This document shows, piece after piece, positions 47,167 to 55,886 of a DNA stretch of 64,000 nt. The stretch is from Actinomycetaceae bacterium (GTDB lineage: Bacteria > Actinomycetota > Actinomycetes > Actinomycetales > Actinomycetaceae). The stretch is from the NCBI GenBank assembly GCA_030528145.1, contig JAUMZK010000001.1, forward strand, positions 186,001 to 250,000, given 5' to 3'. The stretch's first letter is position 1, and each line of letters opens with the position of its first letter. The position numbers were made by a program, and so were the translations under genes. A model generated the notes under the pieces. That model was not told the DNA's origin. It ran no database searches and saw only the letters and a program-made list of their open reading frames with translations.

Positions 47167-48233
47167 GTGTGGTAAATCAGTTCGATCTTATCGGTAACGT
47201 TTTGCCAATCGAATTCTGCTGCCCGTTGCAAGCCTCGCTGCACCAGAGAACTGCGCAACCTATCGTCCTGTGCTAACCGGATCATTTTTTCTGCTAGATC
47301 CCGGCTGTCGCCCGTGTGAAACGCCAGTCCGCCATCGGATTGCATAACATCGGTGAAGGCTCGCAAATCTGAGGCGATTACTGCCGTCCCGGCCGCCATT
47401 GCTTCAATGAGCACAATTCCGAAGGACTCCCCACCGGTCTGTGGCGCAATGTAGGCGGTGGAACCCGCCAGCAGAGAAACTTTTTCAGATTCGGATACTT
47501 CACCCAAAAAAGTTACCGGCTGATCGCGCAGTGACTGTTGTAGTTCACCCGTGTCCCCCCGCCCGGCGAAATAAAACTTTGCTGCGGGCAATCGGCCTGC
47601 TACCAGCGGAATTGCGGCGGCGAGGACGGCTGCGCCTTTGCGTTCTTCGTCTAAACGACCCAGGAAGGAGAAAACGGGCACACCTTGCCCCTGCATGACA
47701 TCCGTCACCGGGTGGGCGAATGTGGTCGTGTTAACCCCATTTGGCACTATTATGGCGTCCCCACCGTAGTGGTCTACGACAGTGCGGCGTGCTTCTTTAG
47801 AAACAGCTATGCAAACATCAATTTTGCGAAAGGCGTCCCCCAGTACAGGTGCTGATAATTGCAGGGTGCGTGAACGGGCAATATTGGAATGAAAAGTAGC
47901 TACAGTAGGACAACGAGATTGCTTTATGGCTGCTAGTGACAGCGACGGGTTAAAAGGTTCGTGTACGTGCAAAATGTCGAAGGCGCCCTCGGAAAGCCAC
48001 TGGCGCACCACCCGGTTGCCGTGGGGCCAAAGCGATAGGCGCGCAACTGAGCCGTTGAAAGTTACTGGAATTGCCTTGCCTGCGCTGGTAAAACCCGGAA
48101 AGGTACTGCGCCCTGGCGCAAGAATCTGCACATCGTGACCGCGCCGCCGCAATTCCGTTGCCAGGTCTCGCACGTGTACCTGCACTCCGCCGTCGACGTC
48201 GAAACTATAGGGGCAAACAATGCCTATTTTCAT
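47148..48233 (-). CDS. pimA: Phosphatidylinositol mannosyltransferase
   Basis: GT4 glycosyltransferase adding the first mannose to phosphatidylinositol on the inner membrane face. 361 residues: KIGIVCPYSFDVDGGVQVHVRDLA at the N-terminus, FLGRLDEERKGAAVLAAAI, and the EX7E motif in GGESFGIVLIEAMAAGTAVIASDL. Its neighbours patA and pgsA make the specific pathway assignment strong. It overlaps both adjoining genes. Confidence 0.92.
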   Translation of the reverse strand: MKIGIVCPYSFDVDGGVQVHVRDLATELRRRGHDVQILAPGRSTFPGFTSAGKAIPVTFNGSVARLSLWPHGNRVVRQWLSEGAFDILHVHEPFNPSLSLAAIKQSRCPTVATFHSNIARSRTLQLSAPVLGDAFRKIDVCIAVSKEARRTVVDHYGGDAIIVPNGVNTTTFAHPVTDVMQGQGVPVFSFLGRLDEERKGAAVLAAAIPLVAGRLPAAKFYFAGRGDTGELQQSLRDQPVTFLGEVSESEKVSLLAGSTAYIAPQTGGESFGIVLIEAMAAGTAVIASDLRAFTDVMQSDGGLAFHTGDSRDLAEKMIRLAQDDRLRSSLVQRGLQRAAEFDWQNVTDKIELIYHTWLERR

Positions 48234-49117
48234 GTGCCCGCCCGTTTTCGCGCCCGTGCCAAACGCTGCGGGTCTAAGTCGTCAACAAAAACCGGTTGCA
48301 GCATGTGCCAATCCGTGGGGCTTTCCCCTATCATTTCGGACAATACCTGTGCCCACACCCGAGTCTGCTCTGGGACCGAGCCGGTGGGAATGGGGCCGCG
48401 CACCTCTAACTGGTAGCCGACAGTAGTGCCCGCAAGACTCGCGCGTGCTTTTCCTAACGGCACTTCCTTCATGTAAATAACGTACAAGGGGCGGTGCAAG
48501 TCATTGGCGAGGGCGGCGGGACCGGCAGCAACCAATGCGCGCTGTCCGCCTAAGTCCACTTCAATTCCACTGCCGGTAATGTCCCTGTCTGCCAGTAAGG
48601 GCACCACTTGGGGGGATGATCCAAGGGATGCTTTCAAGCGTTGGAACGCCCCTTTTGTGGCCGGAATGATAGTCATATTTGCTTGGTTGCGTAGGCGCAC
48701 GAACTCTTCAAAAAGCGCGGTCGGTTGCACCACCTCTGCGACTGTGGTTACTGGTGCCAATTCTAAATTTGCCCAGTATGCTGCCAAATCCCAATTGCCG
48801 CAATGCGCCATGGCGCACACCACCGGACCATCTTGCAAATGCGTATAAAACGAGTACGGAATTTTCGGTATCACTTGGGCGCGAATTTGCGTAGGCGAAT
48901 AATTTTCCAGGGGACCTAATTGGGAAAAGTAATAATAGTATTTTTCTAACGCGCCAGCCGCATCGTCCTCGCCAAAAACCCCTAAATTTCGACGTAACTG
49001 TGCCATATTTGGCAGCCCGGTCGCGATCGCTAGTTTAGCCGCAACGCGCGCAAGCGTCCTCGTTCTGGGAAACAAAGACAATATTTTTAGTATTAGACGG
49101 TATCTATTCATTCGCAT
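48230..49117 (-). CDS. patA: Phosphatidylinositol mannoside acyltransferase
   Basis: LpxL/HtrB-family acyltransferase that acylates PIM1. 295 residues. The HX4D-type motif is in VVCAMAHCGNWDLAAYWA, and PLLADRDITGSGIEVDLGGQ is the second family block. Peripheral membrane enzyme. It lies between pgsA (14 bp overlap) and pimA (4 bp overlap). Confidence 0.88.
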   Translation of the reverse strand: MRMNRYRLILKILSLFPRTRTLARVAAKLAIATGLPNMAQLRRNLGVFGEDDAAGALEKYYYYFSQLGPLENYSPTQIRAQVIPKIPYSFYTHLQDGPVVCAMAHCGNWDLAAYWANLELAPVTTVAEVVQPTALFEEFVRLRNQANMTIIPATKGAFQRLKASLGSSPQVVPLLADRDITGSGIEVDLGGQRALVAAGPAALANDLHRPLYVIYMKEVPLGKARASLAGTTVGYQLEVRGPIPTGSVPEQTRVWAQVLSEMIGESPTDWHMLQPVFVDDLDPQRLARARKRAGT

Positions 49118-49718
49118 TTGTCCAGGTCACTAATATGCGTTGAATTACCGTAATCAGTGATAGCAGCGCGACTATTACCAATCCAGCCACTACCATCCAG
49201 GCATGTCCCGTAAATGCGTATAAAATTGCGCCAATCCCCACTATTACTAAGCGGTCAGTTCTTTCCGCTATGCCTTTCGCCGCATCCACCCCGATGTTCT
49301 GGGCGCGGGCACGCGCATACGGTACAGTCGCCGCGAACACGCTCGCAGCAATTCCCGCAAAAATACCCACAACCTGCGCGCCCCCTTGCAAATGCAGTGC
49401 CGCCCACGCAGTCAACGAACCGAACACGGCACCATCGGCAATACGGTCCAAAGTAGAATCCAAGAAAGCCCCGAACTGGCTGGTTTTGCCCGTCAGGCGG
49501 GCCAAAGTGCCATCCAAAGAATCAGCTGCCAAAATAATAGACAACGCCAGTGCCGCCCAACCTAAATGGTCTGTGGGAATCAGCGCGAACGCCGCCACTA
49601 CCGTGACCATGGTTCCCCCCACGGTCAGCATATTTGGGGTCAAACCAAGCTTTTTTGCGACCTGCGCAACCGGGGTCAAGACAGCTTTAGCTACGCCACG
49701 ACCGTGCTCACCCAGCAT
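49104..49718 (-). CDS. pgsA: Phosphatidylinositol phosphate synthase (CDP-alcohol phosphatidyltransferase)
   Basis: Joins CDP-diacylglycerol with inositol phosphate. 204 residues, about six membrane helices. The catalytic motif ADSLDGTLARLTGKTSQFGAFLDSTLDRIAD matches Dx2DGx2ARx8Gx3Dx3D. Followed by patA and pimA, and preceded by the HIT gene, the canonical actinobacterial PIM operon. Confidence 0.93.
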   Translation of the reverse strand: MLGEHGRGVAKAVLTPVAQVAKKLGLTPNMLTVGGTMVTVVAAFALIPTDHLGWAALALSIILAADSLDGTLARLTGKTSQFGAFLDSTLDRIADGAVFGSLTAWAALHLQGGAQVVGIFAGIAASVFAATVPYARARAQNIGVDAAKGIAERTDRLVIVGIGAILYAFTGHAWMVVAGLVIVALLSLITVIQRILVTWTNANE

Positions 49719-50259
49719 CTCCCCACGCTTTCGCCAAACGCCTGCGGGCGTCGCTGAGCATTTCCGGAATAGCTTTTACGCCTGCCACCAGTGGGAAAAA
49801 GTTAGTGTCCCCAGACCACCGTGGAATAATGTGCTGATGCAAATGTCCGGCTACTCCGGCACCCGCAACTGCCCCTTGGTTCATACCCAAATTAAATCCA
49901 TGCGGTGAAGCTGAAGCCTGCAAAACGCGCATGGCTGCGGCAGTCAATTCCCCAAATTCAGCGCGCGCCTGTGGGCTCAAATCCGTATACAGTGGCATGT
50001 GTTCATACGGGCAAACTAACAGATGCCCACTGTTATATGGAAATAAATTCATAATTACATAACAGGTACGTCCACGGTGAACTATAAGGGCATCCTCGTC
50101 AGATTTATCTGGTGCAGCGCAGAACGGGCATTGCGAAACGGATTCGTCCTGTGGGCGGGCATCCCCAGAAATATAAGCCATCCTATGAGGGGTCCACATA
50201 CGCGAAAACGCGTCGGGAACCCCCACTAATGTGCGCGCATCTTCAAATTCAGATGTCAT
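49708..50259 (-). CDS. HIT-domain nucleotide hydrolase/phosphorylase
   Basis: 183 residues with the histidine triad [14 protein letters not shown] (HxHxH) near the C-terminus and CPFCAAPD / [17 protein letters not shown] segments (here [18 protein letters not shown]). Members split AP4A-like nucleotides. It sits between thrS (11 bp overlap) and pgsA, the standard position. Confidence 0.9.
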   Translation of the reverse strand: MTSEFEDARTLVGVPDAFSRMWTPHRMAYISGDARPQDESVSQCPFCAAPDKSDEDALIVHRGRTCYVIMNLFPYNSGHLLVCPYEHMPLYTDLSPQARAEFGELTAAAMRVLQASASPHGFNLGMNQGAVAGAGVAGHLHQHIIPRWSGDTNFFPLVAGVKAIPEMLSDARRRLAKAWGDAG

Positions 50260-52252
50260 TTCTGCGGGTCCTTACCGCCTCGATGATTTCGGTAACAGCG
50301 TCCTCAAGTGGGACACCGTTCTTTTGTTTACCGCCCCGGTAACGGAACGACACTGCGCCCGCGTCCGCATCCGTGCCCCCGGCAATGAGGACGAATGGGA
50401 CCCGTTCCTTGGCAGCATTGCGAATTTTCTTGCTAAAGCGGTCGCTGGAAAGGTCCACTTCGACGCGGATGCCAGCGGCGCGCAATTTGTCCGCTACCCC
50501 TTGCATGTAATCGTAGAAAGCTTCCGCAACGGGAACCAGACGTACCTGAACTGGTGCCAGCCACGCCGGGAAAGCGCCCGCATAGTGTTCAGTGAGCACC
50601 CCAAAGAAGCGTTCGATAGACCCGAACAGGGCACGGTGAATCATCACCGGACGTTTACGGGTACCATCAGCGTCCTGGTATTCCAGGTCGAAACGTTCTG
50701 GCAACTGGAAATCTAGCTGGATAGTCGACATTTGCCACGTGCGCCCCAAGGCATCCTTGGCTTGTACCGAAATTTTCGGACCGTAGAACGCCGCGCCTTC
50801 TGGATCTGGCACCAAAGTCAGCCCCGAAGCGGTAGCCACATCTGCCAAAACATTGGTGGCTTCTTCCCAAGTTTCGTCATCACCAACGTACTTTTCCGGG
50901 TTTTTTGTGGAAAGCTCCAAATAGAAATCGTCCAACCCGTAGTCTCGTAACAAGTCGAGGACGAACTTCAGCAAACTGGTCAGTTCGTCTTTCATTTGTT
51001 CGCGCGTGCAGTATATGTGGGCGTCGTCCTGAGTGAAACCGCGTGCCCGTGTCAAACCGTGAATCACACCGGATTTTTCGTTGCGATACACGGTACCAAA
51101 TTCGAACAGCCGCAATGGCAAATCGCGGTAGCTGCGTCCTCGGGCTTTATAAATAAGGTTGTGCATGGGGCAGTTCATGGGCTTTAGATAGTAGTCCTGC
51201 CCGGCTTTAGTGATATTGCCTTCGGCGTCGCGTTCTTCGTCCATGTGAATGGCCGGGTACATGCCGTCCTTGTACCAATCTAAGTGGCCAGATACTTCGT
51301 ACAATTGCCCCTTGGTAATGTGCGGGGTGTTCACAAAATCGTACCCGGCGGCAATGTGCCGCTGGCGCGAATATTCTTCCATTTCGGTGCGAACAATCCC
51401 GCCTTTGGGGTGGAATACTGCCAGTCCAGAACCTAATTCGTCCGGGAAGGAAAACAGGTCCAGTTCTACGCCCAACTTTCGGTGGTCGCGTTTCGCGGCT
51501 TCTTCGAGGCGGTGCAAGTATTCCTTCAAATCGTCTTTACTGGCCCAAGCGGTCCCGTAAACGCGTTGCAAACCGTCGTTGTTTTGGTTTCCGCGCCAAT
51601 AGGCTGCAGACGATTTGGTGAGGGCGAAGCCGTTCCCTAAATACTTTGTGGAGGGAACGTGCGGTCCGCGGCACAGATCTTTCCACGCCACTTCGCCGTT
51701 TCGACGCACGTTGTCGTAAATGGTTAGTTCGCTGCCACCAACTTCCACAGAGGCGCCCTCAGCGTGTTCGTCAACCCCGCCTTTTAGACCGATAAGTTCC
51801 AGTTTGTAAGGTTGGTCTGCTAATTCCTTTTCTGCCTCTTCAGCACTGACAACCCGCCTACGGAAGGTCTGGTTTTCTTTGACGATTTTTGCCATCGCCT
51901 TTTCTAACTTTTTTAGGTCTTCGGGCGTGAATGGCTCAATATTGCCGAAATCGTAGTAAAAACCGTCCGTGATAGGCGGTCCGATTCCCAAGTTGACTTG
52001 CGGGTTAATGGCTTGGACGGATTGGGCAAGGACGTGAGTGCAAGAGTGCCGTAAAATTGCCAGCCCTTCTTCGGAAGCGGTAGTAATCGGTTCGAGGACG
52101 TCGCCATCGTTAATGGTGGTGACAAGGTCTTTGGCTACCCCATCCACTTTCATGGCCACGGTAGTTCGATCTTTGCCCCAAAGGTCGAGCCCTGTCGTTC
52201 CCGCTTCAATTTCACGCAGTTCGCCCGATACGGTGCATTTGATCAAACTCAC
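50249..52252 (-). CDS. thrS: Threonyl-tRNA synthetase
   Basis: 667 residues: TGS domain (1-65), the editing domain with [12 protein letters not shown] and a later C/H zinc-type pair, catalytic core with [57 protein letters not shown], and the anticodon domain [22 protein letters not shown]. Full length. First gene of the PIM lipid operon. Confidence 0.97.
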   Translation of the reverse strand: MSLIKCTVSGELREIEAGTTGLDLWGKDRTTVAMKVDGVAKDLVTTINDGDVLEPITTASEEGLAILRHSCTHVLAQSVQAINPQVNLGIGPPITDGFYYDFGNIEPFTPEDLKKLEKAMAKIVKENQTFRRRVVSAEEAEKELADQPYKLELIGLKGGVDEHAEGASVEVGGSELTIYDNVRRNGEVAWKDLCRGPHVPSTKYLGNGFALTKSSAAYWRGNQNNDGLQRVYGTAWASKDDLKEYLHRLEEAAKRDHRKLGVELDLFSFPDELGSGLAVFHPKGGIVRTEMEEYSRQRHIAAGYDFVNTPHITKGQLYEVSGHLDWYKDGMYPAIHMDEERDAEGNITKAGQDYYLKPMNCPMHNLIYKARGRSYRDLPLRLFEFGTVYRNEKSGVIHGLTRARGFTQDDAHIYCTREQMKDELTSLLKFVLDLLRDYGLDDFYLELSTKNPEKYVGDDETWEEATNVLADVATASGLTLVPDPEGAAFYGPKISVQAKDALGRTWQMSTIQLDFQLPERFDLEYQDADGTRKRPVMIHRALFGSIERFFGVLTEHYAGAFPAWLAPVQVRLVPVAEAFYDYMQGVADKLRAAGIRVEVDLSSDRFSKKIRNAAKERVPFVLIAGGTDADAGAVSFRYRGGKQKNGVPLEDAVTEIIEAVRTRRNDI

Positions 52253-52306
52253 CAGTTTCTCCTTTTGTTGTCGATTTCCTTAAAGTCTACAAGCGTTTTT
52301 GACGTC

Positions 52307-53329
52307 CTAGAAATGTGCGCGAAAGAATCGGCGCATTTTCTGAATAAAATGATGCGCCTGCTCCATGCTTGCAAATATGCGACCGTAGATTGGGTAGTCT
52401 CGTGGGGGCGCTACTTCGGTAATATCGCGCGCAAATTTGCGTTTAAATTGGGTAACGCCTTTCAGAGTGGGGGCCATTTCTGAAGCAATTCCCATGAAGT
52501 CGTATGTGCGCACTCCCTCAGCTTTAAGGGTGCGCATTATTTGCCAATGCAGCAGGTCTGCAGCGTAAAGTTTGTGCCCAGTGGGGCTAGAAGCACCATA
52601 ATAGTAAACGCCTTCACTGCCGCTGACTGTAACCATTGCCCACGCCAGGGGCACGCCACCGCGCTCGGCTACAAATATGCGGCAGTGTGTTGACCCCAAT
52701 GCGGTGAGCATCCGCATGTAAGTATTCAACGGATGAATCCCGAACTTGCCACGCACGGCCGTTTCTTGCAATACGGCGTAAAGTTCACCAAATTTGTGGG
52801 AGTTTATGTCCTGGTATTCACGCACGTACAGATCTTTTTGTCGCAGCGCCTTGCGGATATTGCGCCTACCCCCTGGACGCATATTGGCAAATATTTCTTC
52901 TTCCGTTCCGCTCAGGTCAACTGTAACTGTGCGGTTGTGGGCAATGAATTGGATGATAGGACGCGAATTGTCCAGCGGCGCCCAAGTGTGTAAACGCACA
53001 AATACTACGGTTTTGTCCTGGCGATGTACGTATGCTAACAGTGCTTTTACTAGTTTTTGTTCTTCGAGGACGCCCGGTCGGTTTTCCGTCCACACCGGAC
53101 CGGTCCGCGCCCACAAGTACGCTATGCCTCGCACCCGGTACTTTGTCAGGGAAATGAGGGCTAGGAGGCGTCCGTCCTCGGAAAAATAGAGGAATTTACC
53201 CCAAGGACGGCGCCCACTTTCTGTATCAAAGCGATCCCACGCATCTGTTTGTTCAATCGGCAGATTCACGCCGACCGCACGCGCACTGTTCGCGAACTCG
53301 GCAGGCGTAACTTGACGCAAACACGTCAT
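52307..53329 (-). CDS. FemAB-like aminoacyltransferase (peptidoglycan bridge)
   Basis: Predicted tRNA-dependent ligase adding an amino acid to the peptidoglycan stem or bridge. 340 residues from the ATG at 53329 (MTCLRQVTPAEF), which fits family N-termini; MRSIKTM at 53347 is an alternative, and a still longer frame to 53626 runs over the neighbouring gene and is rejected. NLPIEQTDAWDRF, then WGKFLYFSEDG; the GNAT-like second half has NIRKALRQ and the fold's YYYGASSP / ADLLHWQIMRTLKAEGVRTYDFMGIAS. It directly follows the ATP-grasp gene, making a wall-bridge pair likely. Confidence 0.82.
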   Translation of the reverse strand: MTCLRQVTPAEFANSARAVGVNLPIEQTDAWDRFDTESGRRPWGKFLYFSEDGRLLALISLTKYRVRGIAYLWARTGPVWTENRPGVLEEQKLVKALLAYVHRQDKTVVFVRLHTWAPLDNSRPIIQFIAHNRTVTVDLSGTEEEIFANMRPGGRRNIRKALRQKDLYVREYQDINSHKFGELYAVLQETAVRGKFGIHPLNTYMRMLTALGSTHCRIFVAERGGVPLAWAMVTVSGSEGVYYYGASSPTGHKLYAADLLHWQIMRTLKAEGVRTYDFMGIASEMAPTLKGVTQFKRKFARDITEVAPPRDYPIYGRIFASMEQAHHFIQKMRRFFRAHF

Positions 53330-53348
53330 CGTCTTAATCGACCTCATT

Positions 53349-54566
53349 CTAAAAAGATGTTTCAGTTGCCTTCTTGTAGTGTTTCGCAAATTTGCGATAT
53401 TGGTTAAGTTTTTGCAATGCCAAAGTAAGGCGGCGCGAAAGCGAGCGTTCGACCGGGCTGAGGGTTGGGTCGAACACTTTTCGGTTCCGCACCAGTTTTT
53501 TAATGCGGGTGCGAAGTTGCGGGTCGGCGACATACCGAAGCAGCAGCGGAATGGGCACCAGGGAGTACAAGATTTCGTTAGTGAGCTGTTTGGGAGCAAG
53601 GCGACGCCCTCGAACCAAATCTTCAACTAAAGGACGCATCGGATTCATTCCGCCCGCCGCCAAGTAGTACGAATTGCGCCCAATACGAGTATTAACTTCA
53701 AAGAACACGGCGCGCCCGGTGCGGGCATCGACCTTCACATCAAAGTTGGCGAAACCCCTGTAATTGGTGGCTTTCAGGAAACGCTTCGCGTCTTGCCACA
53801 GTTCCGGAAATTCTTCGGTAATCATTGCTACCGGGTTGCCTATCATGGTGGGCAGGTGATCTTCTAGCAGCACCCTCGCAGAACCTATCATCGTTACTGC
53901 GCCCGCAGAATCCACGTACGCAGTAATGGAACGCATGGCGGTGTCGTCGCCATAAATGAGCTCTTGGACCAGGAAATCGCCCTCGTAACCCGCGCTCTGC
54001 AGGTTTTCCCACAGCGCGTCCAGTTCTGTCTGGGACTCGATGAAGTAAATCTTCTTTTTGCCTGCGAAACTGACATTGGCGTATGCTGCCCCACTGGCAG
54101 TTTTCGCTACCACAGGAAAGGCAATTTGTGTCGCTTCTACTGGTCCTTGGTGCGGGAAAGAGACGATTTCACTGCGTGGGTATGGAATATCCAGTTCGGC
54201 ACAAATTTGGTTGAATTGGACTTTGTCGGAAACCCGTTTCACTACGTCCACATCAGCGAAAGGAATAATCCAGTTCGAGGGCGCCGCTTCTTTTAATGCT
54301 GAAAGGAGCTCGGCGTATAGGTCAGAATTTGTGAGGATGAGCAGTTTACCTGGGTGTTCCCGTTCAATTTCGTGGAAGAGAGTTGCCAGTTCCTCTGTGC
54401 TGCGGGTGCTGTGGCCGGCAATCACTTTGCAGAACACTGATTTTGAGACGACCGGAGCGGGAGCAGGCGAAACCACTACGGAGTGTACTTGGTATGCCTC
54501 GAATAGTTCGCGCGCCAGCGCGTAAGAACCGATATCGCCACCGATGATTACTGGAGTGAAATCCAC
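53349..54566 (-). CDS. ATP-grasp carboxylate-amine ligase, possible D-aspartate ligase
   Basis: 405 residues from GTG 54566 (MDFTPVIIGGDIGSYALAREL), with AAAGG seven bases upstream. The longer frame into the tRNA genes is spurious. ATP-grasp features: FPVVAKTASGAAYANVSFAGKK (substrate/ATP lysine), FLVQELIYGDD, then the metal site NFDVKVDARTGRAVFFEVNTRIGRNSYYL with Glu and Asn. The length and N-terminal GGDIGSYALARELFEAY resemble the Aslfm-type D-aspartate ligase that makes the amino-acid bridge in some Gram-positive walls. Next to a FemAB-like gene, this supports a peptidoglycan role; the amino acid added is unknown. Confidence 0.75.
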   Translation of the reverse strand: MDFTPVIIGGDIGSYALARELFEAYQVHSVVVSPAPAPVVSKSVFCKVIAGHSTRSTEELATLFHEIEREHPGKLLILTNSDLYAELLSALKEAAPSNWIIPFADVDVVKRVSDKVQFNQICAELDIPYPRSEIVSFPHQGPVEATQIAFPVVAKTASGAAYANVSFAGKKKIYFIESQTELDALWENLQSAGYEGDFLVQELIYGDDTAMRSITAYVDSAGAVTMIGSARVLLEDHLPTMIGNPVAMITEEFPELWQDAKRFLKATNYRGFANFDVKVDARTGRAVFFEVNTRIGRNSYYLAAGGMNPMRPLVEDLVRGRRLAPKQLTNEILYSLVPIPLLLRYVADPQLRTRIKKLVRNRKVFDPTLSPVERSLSRRLTLALQKLNQYRKFAKHYKKATETSF

Positions 54567-54613
54567 GTTTTTGCCTTTGCTGTAGCGGTGAATACCTTTT
54601 TTGCAGCTGGTAC

Positions 54614-54637
54614 AAAAAAGTCCCAGCACTGCTGGGA
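54614..54637 (-). terminator. Terminator of the first tRNA cluster
   Basis: On the minus strand, TCCCAGC and GCTGGGA form a 7-bp stem with a 3-nt loop, followed by CTTTTTT. It lies just after the tRNA-Val gene and before the ATP-grasp gene. Confidence 0.88.
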
Positions 54638-54643
54638 TTACTG

Positions 54644-54715
54644 TGGGCGATACTGGATTCGAACCAGTGACCCCTTCCGTGTCGAGGAAGTGCGCTACCG
54701 CTGCGCCAATCGCCC
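54644..54715 (-). tRNA. tRNA-Val(GAC), copy 1
   Basis: Full cloverleaf of 72 nt, CCA not encoded. The anticodon arm is CTTCC-TCGACAC-GGAAG, giving anticodon GAC. The residue before the anticodon is C33 where U33 is nearly universal. T-arm TTCGAAT is normal. It stands 1 nt from tRNA-Cys in the order Gly-Cys-Val. Confidence 0.93.
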
Positions 54716-54716
54716 G

Positions 54717-54787
54717 AGGTGGGTACCGGACTCGAACCGGTGTATACGGCTTTGCAGGCCGCTGCCTCGCCTCTCGGCCAACCCACC
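54717..54787 (-). tRNA. tRNA-Cys(GCA)
   Basis: 71 nt, CCA not encoded. Acceptor GGTGGGT/ACCCACC with U73, and anticodon loop CTGCAAA giving GCA. Present only in the first cluster, between Gly and Val. Confidence 0.93.
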
Positions 54788-54811
54788 CAGGTTTAGGAAC
54801 CACTGGTTCCC

Positions 54812-54887
54812 TGGAGCGGATGACGGGACTCGAACCCGCGACCCTCACCTTGGCAAGGTGATGCTCTACCAACTGAGCCACATCCGC
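54812..54887 (-). tRNA. tRNA-Gly(GCC), copy 1
   Basis: 76 nt including an encoded CCA (54812-54814). Acceptor GCGGATG/CATCCGC, U73, and anticodon arm TCACC-TTGCCAA-GGTGA, giving GCC. First gene of its cluster. Confidence 0.94.
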
Positions 54888-54900
54888 AAGGACAAGAAAC

Positions 54901-54930
54901 AGTCTAGCCATAAAAGCGCGATTTCAGCAA
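54901..54930 (-). promoter_or_regulatory. Promoter of the Gly-Cys-Val tRNA cluster
   Basis: -35 TTGCTG (54925-54930) and -10 TAGACT (54901-54906), spaced 18 bp, end 14 bp before tRNA-Gly. Confidence 0.6.
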
Positions 54931-55321
54931 ATCTGGAAACCGACTTCAAAAAATAGCTCTCACCTGCCCAAAAATGACTATTTCGCCAGAATCGGCACGC
55001 GAAACAGCTGTGGGGATGCTCTCACTCAATTTCGCGCGTGCTCTGCCACATGCTCGTCTAATTTCCAATCTTAGGAAACGTTCCCCTACCGCTACCCCGG
55101 CATTACTTCTATGTGCAGAGCGCGTTGCTACGCAAACGAAGGCACGCGAAGACGTATATTGCGGGGCCATCAAACACCCCACCCAGCCAGCGCGATCACC
55201 TACCCTTACACACATTCCAAAACGCCTGCTATAGCCACATCGCAAAACTGAAACTGCAGTTTGGCAACGTTAGGCACGGGAAAACGAACACAAAATCCAT
55301 AAAAGTGATCTATTTGAAAAA
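54931..55321. other. Spacer between the two tRNA clusters
   Basis: About 390 bp with no gene I can support. Short frames exist but have no ribosome sites or recognisable protein features. It lacks the CGAGGACG/GAGGGCG word. It holds a 12-bp palindrome AAACTGCAGTTT at 55252-55263. It may be the remnant between duplicated tRNA blocks. Confidence 0.5.
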
Positions 55322-55396
55322 TGGTGGGCGATACTGGATTCGAACCAGCGACCCCTTCCGTGTCGAGGAAGTGCGCTACCGCTGCGCCAATCGCCC
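55322..55396 (-). tRNA. tRNA-Val(GAC), copy 2
   Basis: 75 nt with encoded CCA (55322-55324). Near-identical to copy 1, including C33; a visible difference in the body is one base in the T stem. It lies directly after tRNA-Gly copy 2 with 1 nt between. Confidence 0.93.
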
Positions 55397-55397
55397 G

Positions 55398-55470
55398 AGC
55401 GGATGACGGGATTCGAACCCGCGACCCTCACCTTGGCAAGGTGATGCTCTACCAACTGAGCCACATCCGC
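55398..55470 (-). tRNA. tRNA-Gly(GCC), copy 2
   Basis: 73 nt without encoded CCA; otherwise almost identical to copy 1 at 54812, differing by one T-arm base. Anticodon GCC, U73. Confidence 0.94.
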
Positions 55471-55493
55471 GTTGCACTTTGTGCGCAATGAAC

Positions 55494-55521
55494 ATTATCA
55501 GAATTTCTGAACCTATCCAAA
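55494..55521 (-). promoter_or_regulatory. Possible promoter of the Gly-Val tRNA pair
   Basis: -10 GATAAT (55494-55499) and -35-like TTTGGA (55516-55521), spaced 16 bp, upstream of tRNA-Gly copy 2. Confidence 0.45.
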
Positions 55522-55672
55522 ACAAAAAGCAAGTGAGACCCTTCACTAGCGAAATTTTGTCCGGGGTGGGCACCCTCGAGGACGCCATATCGCTTATTCA
55601 CCACAGTTTCAGCACGAAAACCCCGGTATAGCAGCCCCTTCACGAAATTTCCCGTTACCGTTACCGTCCAAA

Positions 55673-55702
55673 TTGCCAACAGAGCAATTTCCTTGCTAAA
55701 GT
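55673..55702 (+). promoter_or_regulatory. Possible promoter of tRNA-Val(CAC)
   Basis: TTGCCA (55673-55678) and TAAAGT (55697-55702), 18 bp apart, end 11 bp before the tRNA. Region 55522-55672 otherwise holds nothing I recognise except one CGAGGACG at 55577. Confidence 0.45.
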
Positions 55703-55713
55703 TTCTAAGCGCC

Positions 55714-55785
55714 GGGCCATTGGCGTAGAGGTAGCGCGCTTCCTTCACACGGAAGAGGTCACTGGTTCGAATCCAGTATGGCCCA
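55714..55785 (+). tRNA. tRNA-Val(CAC)
   Basis: 72 nt, CCA not encoded. Acceptor GGGCCAT/ATGGCCC, anticodon arm CTTCC-TTCACAC-GGAAG, giving CAC, with normal U33. A valine isoacceptor on the opposite strand to the other tRNAs. Confidence 0.93.
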
Positions 55786-55886
55786 CCGGTAGCAGTGTTC
55801 ATACTCTTTTTACGGTCGTTTCCTGCGGAAACGCGGAAACTACCCATAAAAACGACTTATTACAGCAAACGTGAGAACCTAGAAGC

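Noticed and set aside
54974..55234. 86-residue frame in the tRNA spacer
   Set aside because: No ribosome site, no family likeness, and atypical composition.
55252..55263. Palindrome AAACTGCAGTTT as an operator
   Set aside because: It is 12 bp and single, with no gene downstream that it could control. Chance cannot be excluded.
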